A stretch of DNA of 48,315 bases, from NCBI GenBank assembly GCA_013054445.1, contig JAAMPI010000243.1:1-48315 (forward strand). Reading direction: 5' to 3'. Numbering within the stretch: the first letter of the stretch is position 1; every line of letters begins with the position of its first letter. Made by a program: the position numbers and the translations under genes. Below, in pieces: positions 1 to 11,728 of the stretch. Origin of the DNA: Cudoniella acicularis. Its lineage: Eukaryota; Ascomycota; Leotiomycetes; Helotiales; Helotiaceae. Below the pieces are notes generated by a model. That model was not told the DNA's origin. It saw only the letters and a list, made by a program, of their open reading frames with translations, and ran no database searches.

Positions 1-1068
1 CACTGGTCATTGCCGGAGTCCAAAGATCCCGACCGGGCCGGGATATACCCGAGCACTTTCAATATATAAATTGCAGGTGCGACTCTCAATCCATATTGCA
101 TCTTCAGATTTTGGAAGGTTCGCGGCTCAAAGCTTTATAAAACTCATGCAATCCCGTTATTGCTTTAATTTCATCTCTAACGTTGCCTGAAAACCCTTCA
201 AAGATCTGCGACAAGCATGCCCAATTACTGATACCCATCTAGTAGGCAGTTTCAAGTTTTAAAATTGTTGTATATGTTGCTTGAGAAGTTTCTTACTTTA
301 TGCTCCACACCAAATCTCAAGTGGACTGTGATATTTTCAAATTGTAATATCAGTATTTGGAGAGGAACAGACGCATTCCTTGTTATACCTTCCCAACTGC
401 TCAAATTTCACTACAGAGCTTGAAAATCTTTCTTGTCTTCAAACTGCCAGGGCTGCCTTTGAAGCAAAAACAATCCTTTAACATCATACTAATATATGAG
501 AGACTTCAATCTCAAACCCCGACTTTAAGCATCGTCTCTTGTTAAAGTATCTCTTTGACCCCTCTCATACCAGTAACCCCAACGCATGCGTAACGACTAG
601 CGAGCACCGAGCACCTAGGCACCTCAGCGAGCAACAGGGTACTGAGTCAGCGCCCGCTGTCAATGTCCCTTCCCGAATTAACCTTAAAATTTGCCTCGGC
701 GCCATGTCTTGTCCTCGATCTTTGCGATACACACCTGAGCACATTACTCTAGTCGTCACTTCTCACGGTACACGAATCCAGCGCCGGTCGTTACTTCTCA
801 TTATGGCTTGAGGTCAACTTGCACAATCATTTCCTCTTTGTTGTCAATACTTCTCCGTTTCGATTCTTATCTTGTACATACTCTTCTCTATTCTTGCTCG
901 GATCTTTGCATCGCATCGCATCGCCTTGCCTTCACCTTTCGCTCTCTCGAATATTACCACATTGCGACACCTAGACACCTGGACAGCCCCGAAGACAGCA
1001 CAGGAACAGCTCGAGGTTAATTTTATGTGGCGCGCAACTGCTACTCAGCTGGCTCGGATCTGGTAGTC
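1..1068. other. Intergenic region, 5' flank of the P450 gene
   Basis: No convincing gene. The short open frames here have no motif and no splice structure. The last 200 bases are pyrimidine-rich with many TCTT/CTCG tracts, as in fungal promoters and 5' leaders, and lead into the P450 start. The frame that appears to open at 1027 does so with GTG, so it is not a fungal start. Confidence 0.6.
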
Positions 1069-3044
1069 ATGTCCGGCCCGGTGTCACTTCTCGTGACATT
1101 TCTCATGTTATCTGTCGCAATAGCTATAAATCGCATCTGCTTGCCACTGATCAAAAACATCCGCACTGCGAAAGCGACTGGCCTCTGCTTCATCGTAGTG
1201 CCCTACTACCACTACAACTTTCTAACCGCGCGTTTGATGAGCCGCACCCTCCTGCGACTTTGCAACCTCTTGTGTCCCGGACCTTCCTTCACGTCTTGGC
1301 GAGTACTGGTGACTTCGGCATGGCCGTTGAAACTGCAACATGCACCTTTCAAAGCCCTTGGGACTGATACCTTCTTGATCGTTGCGCCTGGAGGCATTAT
1401 TCTCAATACCGCAGACGCGGATGTTATATCGCAGGTGCTGGCTCGGGGCCAGGATTTCCCTAAGGCCACTGAGATCTACCGTTCTATAAACATATACGGG
1501 AGGAATGTCGTCTCATCCGACGGTCCAATTTGGCGACACCATCGCAAAATCACAAGTCCGGCCTTCTCTGAAAGAAATAATCATCTCGTGTGGAAAGAGA
1601 CGTTGGACCGGACCCAAGCAATGCTTGCGTCATTCGTGGGAGCTGATGGCCAATTCAGGACGGTAGAACATATTGCCCGCGACACTACGCGTCTAAGTCT
1701 TGAAGTGATGGGACGAGCATGTCTCGGGGAGAAGCTCGAGTGGCCAAGTAATATTGTCGGCAACAACCGCCAATTGGGTGAAAGCTGCTCAGATACCGTC
1801 TCACAATCATTCACGTCTTCTTTAGAATATGTTGCCCTCCACATTGTGTCTATTATGGCGATAAAGGCTTTACCAGAATGGATAATACGTAAGTTCTGAT
1901 CAATTATGTACTGTGCATTTGGAGGGCCCCCACGGCTAACATTCATAAAGGCACAATACTATTCATCCCTTGTAAGAAATCGCTGGAAGCGTACGACGAT
2001 TGGGGCAGACATATGCGCAGCATGATTAGCAGAAAGAGGTCTGAAATCAAAACTGGATTTGTCGAAGCTGCCGCTACCGACTTGATAGGGCAACTTGTCA
2101 GAAGCCAGGACGATTTCGTTGACGGAAAGTCGCAGCGTGTTGCATTGACTGATAGTGAGGTACTGGGGAATCTATTCGTTTTCATTGTTGCAGGACATGA
2201 GACCTCCGCCAACACTATCCATTTCGCGCTGTTGCTTCTGGCTCTTCACCCAATGGCGCAGAAAATGGCTCAATCGGAGCTTGTCAAAATATTTAAAGGT
2301 CGACCTATAGCTTCATGGTCGTTCGATCAGGATCTACCGCTCTTACTCAACGGAATGCTCGGGGCAGTACTGAACGAAGTTCTCCGGCTGATTTCGCTGG
2401 TATTAACAATCCCAAAAGTTGTCACGTCTCCATCTCAAAGCCTACTTGTTGACGGAAATGAAGTTCAAATCCCTGGAAAAACTTTGATCAGATTATGCGT
2501 CCCTGCCGTGCATCGAAATCCAAAGTTTTGGCCTTCTGGACCTCCGACAGATCCTGGAAAGCTCCTATTCCCACTCGATAACCTTGACAATGATCTAGGC
2601 GAATTCAAGCCAGAGCGCTGGTTAGACCGATCAAGAACCCGTCTCAGTACAGCAGAGAAGGGATATGGGAGTCCAGCTCCGACACCATGTTCCAGTGATG
2701 ACAACTCCGGTCTTTACACACCTGTAAAGGGAGCCTTTATCCCCTTCAGCGACGGACAACGTTCATGTCTAGGCCGCCGCTTTGCACAAGTTGAGATTCT
2801 AACTGCGCTAGCTGTCATACTGTCGGAATACTCGGTCGAGTTGGCTGTGGATGAATGGGCCAGTGACGAGGAAGTCAGGAAAATGGCTTCTGACAAGAGA
2901 AGGGAAGTCTGGAGCAAGGCTCGCCAAAAAGGGGAGTTCGCGCTACAAAACAAGCTTGTTTCCATCATCACAGTGCAACTCAATGGAACAAGTATACCTT
3001 TACGATTTTCGAAGAAAGGCCATGAGAGATTTTATGATCTGTAG
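1069..3044 (+). CDS. Cytochrome P450 monooxygenase
   Basis: Haem-thiolate monooxygenase, probably anchored in the ER. Two exons, 1069-1888 and 1951-3044, joined in phase 1 by a GTAAGT...AAAG intron, give 637 residues. The ATG at 1069 opens directly into a hydrophobic N-terminal anchor (residues 5-25). Diagnostic motifs are the I-helix AGHETS at about residue 354, the K-helix ExxR (Glu416/Arg419) and the haem-binding loop FSDGQRSCLG with cysteine ligand Cys546, so the protein should be active. It is longer than most P450s (about 500-550), partly through a Ser/Pro-rich insert before the haem loop and a charged insert after it. Substrate and CYP family cannot be read from sequence. It lies about 10 kb from the OAH/nitrilase block and lacks that block's promoter element, so I do not assign it there. 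Confidence 0.92.
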
Positions 3045-3990
3045 CATCTGTTTTCCGGTTGGCGTTGGGGGAAAATACCTGTCGCGTTCGGAGTGGCTGA
3101 TTCAATAGGTGATGGCGTTCGGTATCGGGCAGGTGCATGATGAGGCGTTTTTCAGCGAGGAGGAAATCGCGATTTGTATATTTTGTATGGATTTAAGTGG
3201 CGTTTTTCGTTTCCGTGTTTCACTGACTGGCACTGGCAACGAACTGCATACTCATTCATGATCAATGGTTCGTTAGAATAGATAGGCGCAGCATCTGGCG
3301 CATCTGGCACATATAAAGCTGTGTAACTAAGCAGAAATGAATCACTCTTCTAAATCTTCGTTTCGTTCGCCCCGCCTCGTTTTCAATTTCGTAGGTTTGT
3401 TTGTGATATAGCATATTGTTCAACCACAGTATTCAGCCGCATTACTGCCGTGGATGCGTATGTGGTGCAACTCGAGTTGCTCCTCGCTTGGGGAAGGTAG
3501 ATTGCATGTTCCCTCTGGATTTCTTTACTGCTTTTGGATAGGGGTCAATTTATCTGAGGAAGCTGGGTGAAGTAAGTGGCTTTCACAATTTCACTGGTTT
3601 GCTTCTCGTTTGTGGTAATTGGATGTCGAAAGATCATCGATGCCTCTTGCAGCGGTGGAGGTTGGAGAAAAAGAACAAACAAATTTCACAATTTTGGAAT
3701 TGATTGGTTAGGAGGGAGGTGGCTGCAACCTAGTTTGCAGGTCAGGGTAAAGTGAAGTCAGTAGGTGAGTGTTGCATAGCAGCGTAGCAAACATCAGTTA
3801 CTGTGATGCGTTTTTGATAGGTACAGAAAAGTACAGGATGCCATGCGTGCAGCCTGATGAGCTAACCAATAAAAAAGGATAATGCCAATGTTTTCTCTTT
3901 CCTTTCCATGATGAAGGCGGCGCCTATGCATATATTCATCATACCCTTGCATGCCATTCATGCTTAGTAGAGTTCAATTTTCTCTTTTGT
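3045..3990. other. Intergenic region between convergent P450 and GH106 genes
   Basis: Holds the 3' ends of two convergent genes. I see no open frame with coding character, no RNA gene and no clear repeat. AT-rich stretches near 3180-3400 and 3870-3990 are the likely places for polyadenylation signals. Confidence 0.5.
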
Positions 3991-6900
3991 TTAGTTTTCA
4001 CTGTCTGAGATTGAAATCGAAACTGAAGAAGGCGTTTGTGTACCTCCTCGATGCACTAGGACCCATTCTCCTGAGTCCTTCCGGGGGTGTTCGGGCTCGT
4101 CTTCTAAGCTAGGGGACGAGAAGGTGGAGATTTGTGGACAGGAGAGGATGCCGACAGGTTTGAGGTCGTAATTGTCTGTCCACCAGTCTCCGCCGCCTGA
4201 TTTTGGGGAAAGTGGTTAGTTAAATTTTAGGGGATTGTGGATGAGGGGAAGGAAAGGGAACAACGACTTACTCCTCCAAACATCTGGGAAACACGCCGTG
4301 ATCCAGCCCGGCATATGGATGTGTCCAAAACTATTAAATCGATTCCCGTACGCCGTAATCGATATCTTGTGGCTCCCCTTTGCTAGCTTCCCCAACTCCA
4401 GCGTTCGGGGTTGGAAGGCAATATTGCCGATCTTCTTTCCCGTTTCTGTGTCACTTACCGATAAAAGTGGACTGGAGAAGTTCGGTACGGAGATTTTGGC
4501 AACTTTTGAAGAGGAGGTGTAGAAGGAGCAGTTATAGGTGATGTTGCCGACGTAGAATGGGAAACCTTGATCGACGATGTTACCCCAGAAGAGGAGGCCT
4601 GGACGCAGAGGTTCCAGAGAGGCGGTTCGACCGTCGACGTGCACGGCGAAGGCGCCGAGGATGTAGATTCTTTCTATGTTTGTTAAGATGCCGAAGGGGA
4701 AAGAGACAGTTAGTACGTTGGAGCCGGTTTTGATCGTGTCACCTGGGATCTCCAGGGTGGTGATCGCTTCGTCGACCCAGTAGGGTCGTACGTCGGCTTT
4801 CTTGGTGGTCAGTGAAAGACCGTTGAGGTAAATTTTCATGGTGTCAGCGTCCTCAAGGGCTAGGCTTGTTCTGTCACGGATGTTGAAGGAGGAGTTGAAT
4901 ATGAAGCGCATAGTAACGTAGGTTCTAGATGCGCGATCGGAAAAGGGGACCGTCCAGGGCTGTCTCCAGCCACCACCTTTGCGAGGCATGCCAATACGGG
5001 CACGGATTTCGTTGTCGATTCGCAGAACTTCTGTTGGTTGGGACCAGTTCTCATCGTCAAGTTTGTATTGTGCGAGGTCGAGCAATAGAACGTTTTGTTC
5101 GGCAAGCTCGATGCTGTCGAGTACGACGTCGTCGCTTGTGCCGTCTGAAAGTAAAGGCAGAGGTGCTGGTGCTGCTAGAATTGCCATGCTAGTCTTGAAT
5201 GGTGTTAATCGGACAAGAAGGCTAGTACATCCTTCGAATCTGTACGGAAAAACGGTCCAACAATCTTCGATATGACTGAAAATGATCGAGTCTTTGCCTG
5301 TAAGAGTGTTAAATTCCTCAACTGCCCATTTTCCTTTCAGTTTTAGTGTGGTGTTCTCCGCTGCATTTCGATCCCGGTTTACGATAAACACAAAACGATC
5401 TTCGCCGTCTTGACGCATCTGATAAAGATATCTGTCTGCTGCATTCCCTTGTTCGTTGAGAATTCGAACATCTCTGTACTGATCCATAGCAGTCACAATG
5501 CTTTGTTGGCCCCATAGAATGCTTCTGCTTCCTTCAATCGAGGGGGTGGATTTCGGGACTTGTGCATCAACTAGATCCGGTCCACTGCCTGCGACCACTA
5601 CATGGCCGCCGGTTTTGGCAAATTCTCGAAGAACTTTCAGAGTAGTTGATCGGATTGTTCGAAGATTTGGTAGGATGACTACATCGTATTCGCAAGCACC
5701 AACTTGAAGCTTTTTTCCAGTTGCCTTTCCGGAGATTTGTCCAGGGAGGAGACTTTCTGAAATGAAGTCAAAATCAATGTGCCCATGGAGCAGCCACCAG
5801 GACAAATCTCCAAATGCTTTGTCTCGTACGTCGAGCTCATCTCCACTGCCGTTCGGTCCAAAAGCCAACCCTGAAATTAAAGTAATTAGCATTCATTTCC
5901 TTGAAAATCTTGACCCTTTCAACCAGACATCCATATTTTTGTTGTAGGATACTACCTTCAGTACAACTCTTGTTTTCATCTACAAGAAAAACTGTAAAGA
6001 AACCGGAATCAACTTACAATAGCTTTCTATGGGATGAATTACAGCAATTCTAGTCACAGCTTTGCCACGGGTCATTGCAACACCGACGCGAGCAAAATGA
6101 TCCTCGATATATCCATATTCTTTGTACCATGGACTTTGGTACCCGATGCAGGCAGGGTAGTCTCTCTTCCCTTCGCCAGCCATGCTGACCCAGGTAAGGT
6201 GATGGACACGAAAAGTTATACCAAGAACAGCCTGCCAGTCACCACACCCTTTGTGTCCTTCGAATGTGAAGTCCCAGTGTGTAACACCGTAAAGCTCACT
6301 CATGGCACCTCTCAAGCCATTTTGTCGAGCAACACTCGTGACCTGCTTGGCAGTATTGTACTCGGTCCAGTCACAGAGCAGGTCCATTCCTGGCATATCC
6401 ATACTTCTGTAGCATCGCATAGCTTCGCCAAGTGCTGCTGTCTGAGAGTGAAGTGTCGGCTCTTCCATCATATGCCCATCGAGGAAGATATTATTTTTCC
6501 TACACCAACGACTAATTTGGTCCATAAAAGCTGACACAAAGCGTTCACAGGTATGATCGTGGAATCTATACCGAGCTGTGCTGGCTTTTCCCCCGGGCAG
6601 ATTCCACACGAGTTCGGGGAATTTTTCGATAAGGTCGGAAGAATATAGTTTTTTTGAATGATTGGGGTAAGTCCGTCGTCCAGGGCATAACCACGTCATC
6701 TGCTGATTTTGGATTTCCAAGCTGTCTTTTGATCGTAAATTGTGGCTCATCTGTGAAGATACAAGGTATAGTGGTGCCGAATTTGTCCCCAACTTTTGCT
6801 TTGTATGTCTCATGGGTGATGCTGATAAACTTAGCTATAGCATCTTCACTCAGAGTATCAACGTAGGTCTGGTCGTTGAACCATGGATCTGGTCCATTCG

Positions 6901-7597
6901 TCTCCTCGTAAAGATACCACTCATTGGCGCCTGACTGGCCCTCCTTCAATAATCGACTGGATTTCAGACATCCATTCTCATCTAGCGTGATGTCGTATGT
7001 TGCTAGAAGACGACTGTCCTTTGTCCGCACAGGGTCATTGTCAGATTCGGGCTCACCGACACGATTAACTGTGCCATGGCTACGAGGCGTGAACACCACA
7101 TGCTTAGATTTCGTTTCTGGCCATTTGGAGATCACAAGCCCTCCTGCTGACCCTGACGGCCATCGATCCTCGTCATATCTAGTGATGTGAGTGATCTACA
7201 AATGGCTACAAATTTTTGAAAATCGGTGTGAAACTTACAAGCAAGCTAGCATTTTCTTGCTTTCGGCGTAATCCACACATGATCTTATAAGACCCATAAA
7301 TTCCTCGCCCATGTATTTAGTGTCGAGGCCGACGCGGACGTGCATGTGGAAACCTCCCATGCCCATCTCCGCAAAGTAATCAATTTGTCGAAATAATTGG
7401 GCTTTATCCAGCTTGCAATTCCAAGCCCAAAATGGACATCCTCGGTATTCAGCTGTCGGATGTTTGAACAGCTCGATACTGAAAGGCTGGGAGCTCTTGG
7501 GATAACTAAGAGGATTGGCCTTCTTTGGACTTAAGTAGTCGGCCATGTTATCTCTTTTCTGAAGGGCCGCATTGACGGCCACAGATACGTATTCCAT
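3991..7597 (-). CDS. GH106-type alpha-L-rhamnosidase-like glycoside hydrolase, one frame break
   Basis: Predicted glycosidase of the GH106 / alpha-L-rhamnosidase-related group, about 1107 residues, matching the family's large size. Exons on the minus strand: 7597-7239, 7178-6018, 5870-4272 and 4196-3991. The N-terminal part carries the family-type segment CPFWAWNCKLD, then MGGFHMHVRVGLD; acidic residues in FTDEPQF (about Glu264) and MSELYGVTHWDF (about Glu415) are candidate catalytic groups. The C-terminal third is beta-rich, with a galactose-binding-like look. I see no signal peptide, so it may act in the cytoplasm on imported oligosaccharides. ATG7597 is used; a second in-frame ATG 17 codons on is also possible. 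Oddity: a run of seven T (6649-6655) has one base too many for the frame, while coding sense is perfect on both sides. Confidence 0.85.
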
Positions 7598-7854
7598 TGT
7601 GGCAACGATGAAGATATTCCGAAAAATGAAATTCCACTCATTCCCCTCAAGTCCATGCTTTCATCATCAGGTCACAAGGTGTCGTTGATGTAGACTTTGT
7701 GGGGCACGGGAGTTTCAGCCAAGCGAATAGAACCTGGCCGTGCCACGTGACACGTGGTTGGAGCGGACAACACGCTGGCGCGTCTAGTGGCTTGGTAGAT
7801 TTCGACGCGACACTCCAAGCATCACGACATCGACGCTTTGCAATACTCCTCAAC
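7598..7854. promoter_or_regulatory. Divergent promoter, GH106 gene / kinetochore-like gene
   Basis: A 257-bp gap separates two genes transcribed away from each other, so it must hold both promoters. It contains GC-rich stretches around 7735-7790. I could not assign a known binding site. Confidence 0.5.
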
Positions 7855-10062
7855 ATGGATTCGAGTAAGGCATTCTACTTATAATTTAACCCGTGCAATT
7901 GCTGATTGGAATTCTAGCCCGCGAGGAGCGTATGCAACAGCGTCTCCGTGGAGCACAGTAAGCATTGAAACCCCCGCCTACCGCTCCCTATTATGACGGA
8001 ATCACTGACATCAATTGGCGTTGCAGGAGACGCCAGGTTAAAGATGTCGACTTTCAACTTGCCTTTCCAGTTGCTCAGGCTCTAGAAGAACCGGTCGAAC
8101 CGAATCAGAGTCCCCCTCAAGCCGAATTGCCTTCTCTCCTCTCAGACCGTCATACACCTGCGACAAGAAGCCAAGATCCGCCTGCAAATGATCTGCCTCT
8201 TCAAGGCACAAGACAACCTCGAATGAAAAGCGGAAATATCGATGCAAATACTTCAGCAAAGAGGAGGAAATTGGACATAGACGACGCACCATCATCGGGA
8301 AGGAGCACAAGATCCTCGCGGGCAATACCCAGACCAGATATCTATGCGCTCCCAGAAGAAGATCCACAAGATGTCCAGGTTCCCGAGACTTCGAACATCA
8401 GACAGCGGGAGGAAAACCGTACACCTCCAGTACGTACACCTGAACCCGAACCTGTCTTATCCGTTCGCCGTCTGAGAGGCTCAACGACGCCATCCCAACC
8501 TCCTCGGACCCAAGAGGAAATCACCGAAAGCCCAGAAAATGCTCCTGGGAGTGGGCACCGTGCTATCATCTTTGGTAGTGTGGTCCGTACGAGCTCGCAA
8601 TTACATATTGTGCAGAACAGCAGTTCCCCAAAGCCAGCAGCAGTAACGCCACTTGCTCGAAGAAAACGTAACAGAGGAGAAATATCGCAATCTCCTCTAG
8701 CTGAAGATATAGAGCAAGAAAGTAGCTCACAAGCCAAGTCAACAAACCCGATTGAGGATGAGATAGATGAGCTCTCCCCAGATCAGCCGATCAAATGGTC
8801 CAGAAAACGAAAGGCCGCGGGCAGAGAGGAACCATCTATTGACAAATATGATGAGCCTATCATGTTTGTTTCGCCTGACAAACGCACCGCAAAGCGATCC
8901 CACAAGACAAAGATGGTGGCGGAGAAGGAGCCTTCCGTAGTTGAACAAGAAGAGCCAAGTGGAATCTCCGGAACGCAAGAAGGAGCCGAGGCGATTGACG
9001 ACATGCAGGCCGCTGCTTTGTTGAAGAAAAACCAGGGTCGGAGAATTTCACGAAATTTCCAGGCAGAAACCTCGCCAGACTTGGACGAGCCGGAAATTGC
9101 TCATCGTGCCAAGGCCAAAACCCGACGTGGGAAGTCAAGAAAAGAGTCAAGCCCAGTCATCCAGCGACAACCAAAGTTGCCTTCGAAGATAACTGCAACG
9201 AAGTCAAAGAAACCGGTGAAGAAGGCCAAGTTGCGGAGTGGAAGTCCCATCCCAGTCACAGTTCATCGTTTTACCAAACAACTGCTGTTCGATGAAAACG
9301 AACCTGATGCCGACATACTTAATATGGAGATGCCTCAAGTTAAACGAGCTGGAGTGAACGCGGTTGATGTTCTCAGTCAAGTTTGCGGAGAAATTATCGG
9401 TGCTGGGCTCGAAACACTCGAAGAGGGTGGCAATAATGCCGAGGATCCTTCATTAAAGCGTGAATATAAGACAAAGTGGCGAGCACTTTACGAGTTCAAA
9501 AAAGAGTTGCAAACACGTCTGCTTACCTATGTGAGTCTTTATTATCCGTGGTTTTGCGCACATTGCTAATAGATTTACAAGACCATAAATCTCGATAACG
9601 TTTATTCTCTCGAAAAGCGAGTCCGAGAGGAACAGAAAAGGAAGCTAAGGCTTCGAGACGAAATTCTCCGTGTTCGAGCAGAGCGCCAGCAACTAGCTTT
9701 AAAAATGGATGAAATCCGGATGAAGCATGAAAATGAATCCAAGAAAGCGCAGGTACGAGATATACTTTCCTTGGGCTTGGTCTTCGTAGGCCTTTTGACC
9801 ATGAGCTGACCAACAATAGGAACGCGAGATTTTGAATGCGACTGCTCATGATATTGAACTAGCAGTTGATCGAGGGAAAACCATGCAGAGTCGAGAGTTG
9901 GCTAATGGTAGCAACGAACTGACAGGTGTTGAGCTTCTTCTCAAACGTATGGCGAATGCAGTCAGCACGAAAAGTGATTCTGGAGGAATTTTGCAGCAAA
10001 TTAAGGAGTTTAATGGGTTCCTCGAACGAGCAGCTTTGGCATTGGAGTCAAAGAAGGTCTAA
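7855..10062 (+). CDS. Putative inner-kinetochore CENP-U/Ame1-like protein
   Basis: Five exons: 7855-7864, 7918-7957, 8027-9530, about 9582-9752 and 9820-10062; 655 residues. The first two exons are tiny (10 and 40 nt), yet splice in frame into an N-terminal basic motif (REERMQQRLRGAQRRQ) of the kind found at the start of fungal Ame1/CENP-U proteins. The middle (residues about 40-430) is disordered, rich in Ser/Pro/Glu and basic clusters (RRKLD, RKRKA, KKPVKKAK). The last 190 residues are predicted helical with a long coiled coil (roughly 520-590), as expected for a COMA-complex subunit. The acceptor of exon 4 is ambiguous (9572 or 9581), adding or removing three residues. The gene is surely real; the kinetochore assignment is by pattern memory and moderate. 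Confidence 0.6.
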
Positions 10063-10766
10063 GATTTTACGGCGTTATGAGATATAATTGATACCCAAGG
10101 ATTACGTTTATGAGAATTCGGCGTCTTCTTGGTGTTACCCGCTTATGCTACCTATGTTCACCTCTATTTTGACTAATACTCAATTCGCATAAAGCTCAGT
10201 GGTCTGTCAGTAGAAGCTTTAAAAGCCGCACGAAAGGAATCCAACACCTTTCGTATCTAATTTGGTTTATGTTCAAGGTGTCGCGATCGAGGCAGTTTCG
10301 CCCGTAAGAAGGTAGGACCAGCTCACTCGATGTGTACGAGATTGCTCAGTATCACTCACTCACCCAACAGCTACTTCTCTTTTTAAAAAGTTAAAGTTAC
10401 TTAATGTCAGCGAGATGTTAAAACTTGTAAGTACGAGTTGATTCATTTCCCCGAAAGCGTTCTTCACGACCACTTGGCCTATTTTGCCAAAATTGGCAGT
10501 TATTATCAGATTCTATTTCCTCTGGAAGAAAACACTCTTCCAATAAGTTTGAAGTGATTAAATGGTTATCATTATCTCCATACTGTGTACGAATAATTTA
10601 ACAGACCCTGGGTTATTTCAATTACATTCCCAAAACTCACCAAACCCCCTTACCCATCACATCAGCACTAACCCCTTTTTTTCTTTCTTGTCGTTTAATT
10701 GCCCCTCTCCATCCAAACTCTGCAATTTACTCACACAACCCCCCATCCACCGCTAAAATTTCAAAT
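10063..10766. other. Intergenic region between convergent genes
   Basis: Contains the 3' ends of the kinetochore-like gene and the wall-protein gene. The stretch 10610-10790 is strongly C-rich on the plus strand, a composition bias rather than a gene. Nothing else seen. Confidence 0.5.
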
Positions 10767-11728
10767 TCAAAACAACCCCAAAACAACAACCACAAAGCCC
10801 AAAATCGCACCCTCCACTCCACCGCTCATCTTTCCAGCTCCAGCAACAAGAGCTGCCGTGCTCGATGACTTCGGTACCGGCGTGGACTGGCTCGGGAGAA
10901 CCGCATTGCAAGTCACGCTTGCGGGACAGCTCGTTGGGCCTGCATTGCTTGTCCAGTGCGTGGTTTGGCCTGTGCATGTTATGCTTGGTGGACAGGTTGA
11001 GATGGTTATAGTGCCGCCTGGGAGGACACAGGTGCATGTTGAGTGAGCCGTGCAGGGGAAGGGACCGTTTGTGTAGGTCCACTGTTGAGGTTGTTAGTAA
11101 TTTGAATTGAGTGGAGATAGATGGAGAAAGGAGAGTTTACGGTTAATGTTTGTCCCGTGCAGGTGTTGCTTGCGGGACAGGTGGTCAGCGTCGTGATTGT
11201 TGTGATGGTCTCGATGATGGTGGATGTTCCGTTTAGATAGGGTGTAATGATCGTAGTCAGCGAGACTGGTGGTGTCGTGGACGATGCCGCCGCGGAGCTG
11301 CTGCTGCTTGGTGCTGCGCTGGAAGCCGTAGAAGAGGTGGATGTTGGTCCCACTGATGAATATGAAGTAGGATTGAGGACGCAGACGCAGCTGTAGGACT
11401 TTGGATTGTATTGCCCATGTTCTCCTACAGGACAGGAGAGACCTGAGCAGTCAATAGGAGGTGAGTATGTTGAGGTGGATGACGAAGGAGAGGTAGTTGG
11501 CGGCGTTGANGAAGTAGGGGATGTAGCTGGCGGCGTTGATGAGTATGACGTAGGGTTGAGGACGCAGACGCAGCTGTAGGACTTTGGATTGTATTGCCCA
11601 TGTTCTCCTACAGGACAGGAGAGACCTGAACAGTCAATAGGAGGGGAGTATGTTGATGATGAGCTCTGAGCAAGGACTTGCAACGGGCTTGCTAACAAGG
11701 CAGCCAGAACGACCGTGAGATAACGCAT
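10767..11728 (-). CDS. Secreted Ser/Thr-rich GPI-type cell-wall protein
   Basis: Two exons, 11728-11141 and 11081-10767, encode about 300 residues. The N-terminus is a clean signal peptide (about residues 1-20, ending in VLAQ). Next come two nearly identical cysteine-containing modules (CSGLSCPVGEHGQYNPKSYS, then CVCVL) separated by Ser/Thr/Pro linkers, then a long Ser/Thr/Ala stretch suited to O-mannosylation. A second Cys-rich region with paired CPxSxTC motifs follows. The protein ends in small residues followed by a hydrophobic tail (GAILGFVVVVLGLF), the layout of a GPI-anchor signal. Probable role: cell-wall or surface glycoprotein; no enzyme domain seen. One undetermined base at 11510 falls inside a short repeated linker. 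Confidence 0.8.
11354..11656. repeat. Direct duplication of a 120-bp Cys module
   Basis: Two 120-bp copies, 11354-11473 and 11537-11656, are offset by 183 bp (61 codons) and differ at only a handful of bases. The frame is kept, so this is an in-frame module duplication within the wall-protein gene. The linker between them is itself made of shorter repeats and contains the N at 11510, so the true copy number may be collapsed or wrong in the assembly. Confidence 0.85.

Noticed and set aside
1027..1068. N-terminal extension of the P450 by 14 codons
   Set aside because: The frame opens with GTG, which is not a start in fungi; the first ATG is at 1069 and leads straight into the membrane anchor.
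8038..9150. Several minus-strand frames of 79-131 codons
   Set aside because: Shadows of the long exon 3 of the kinetochore-like gene, whose splice structure and coiled coil are convincing.
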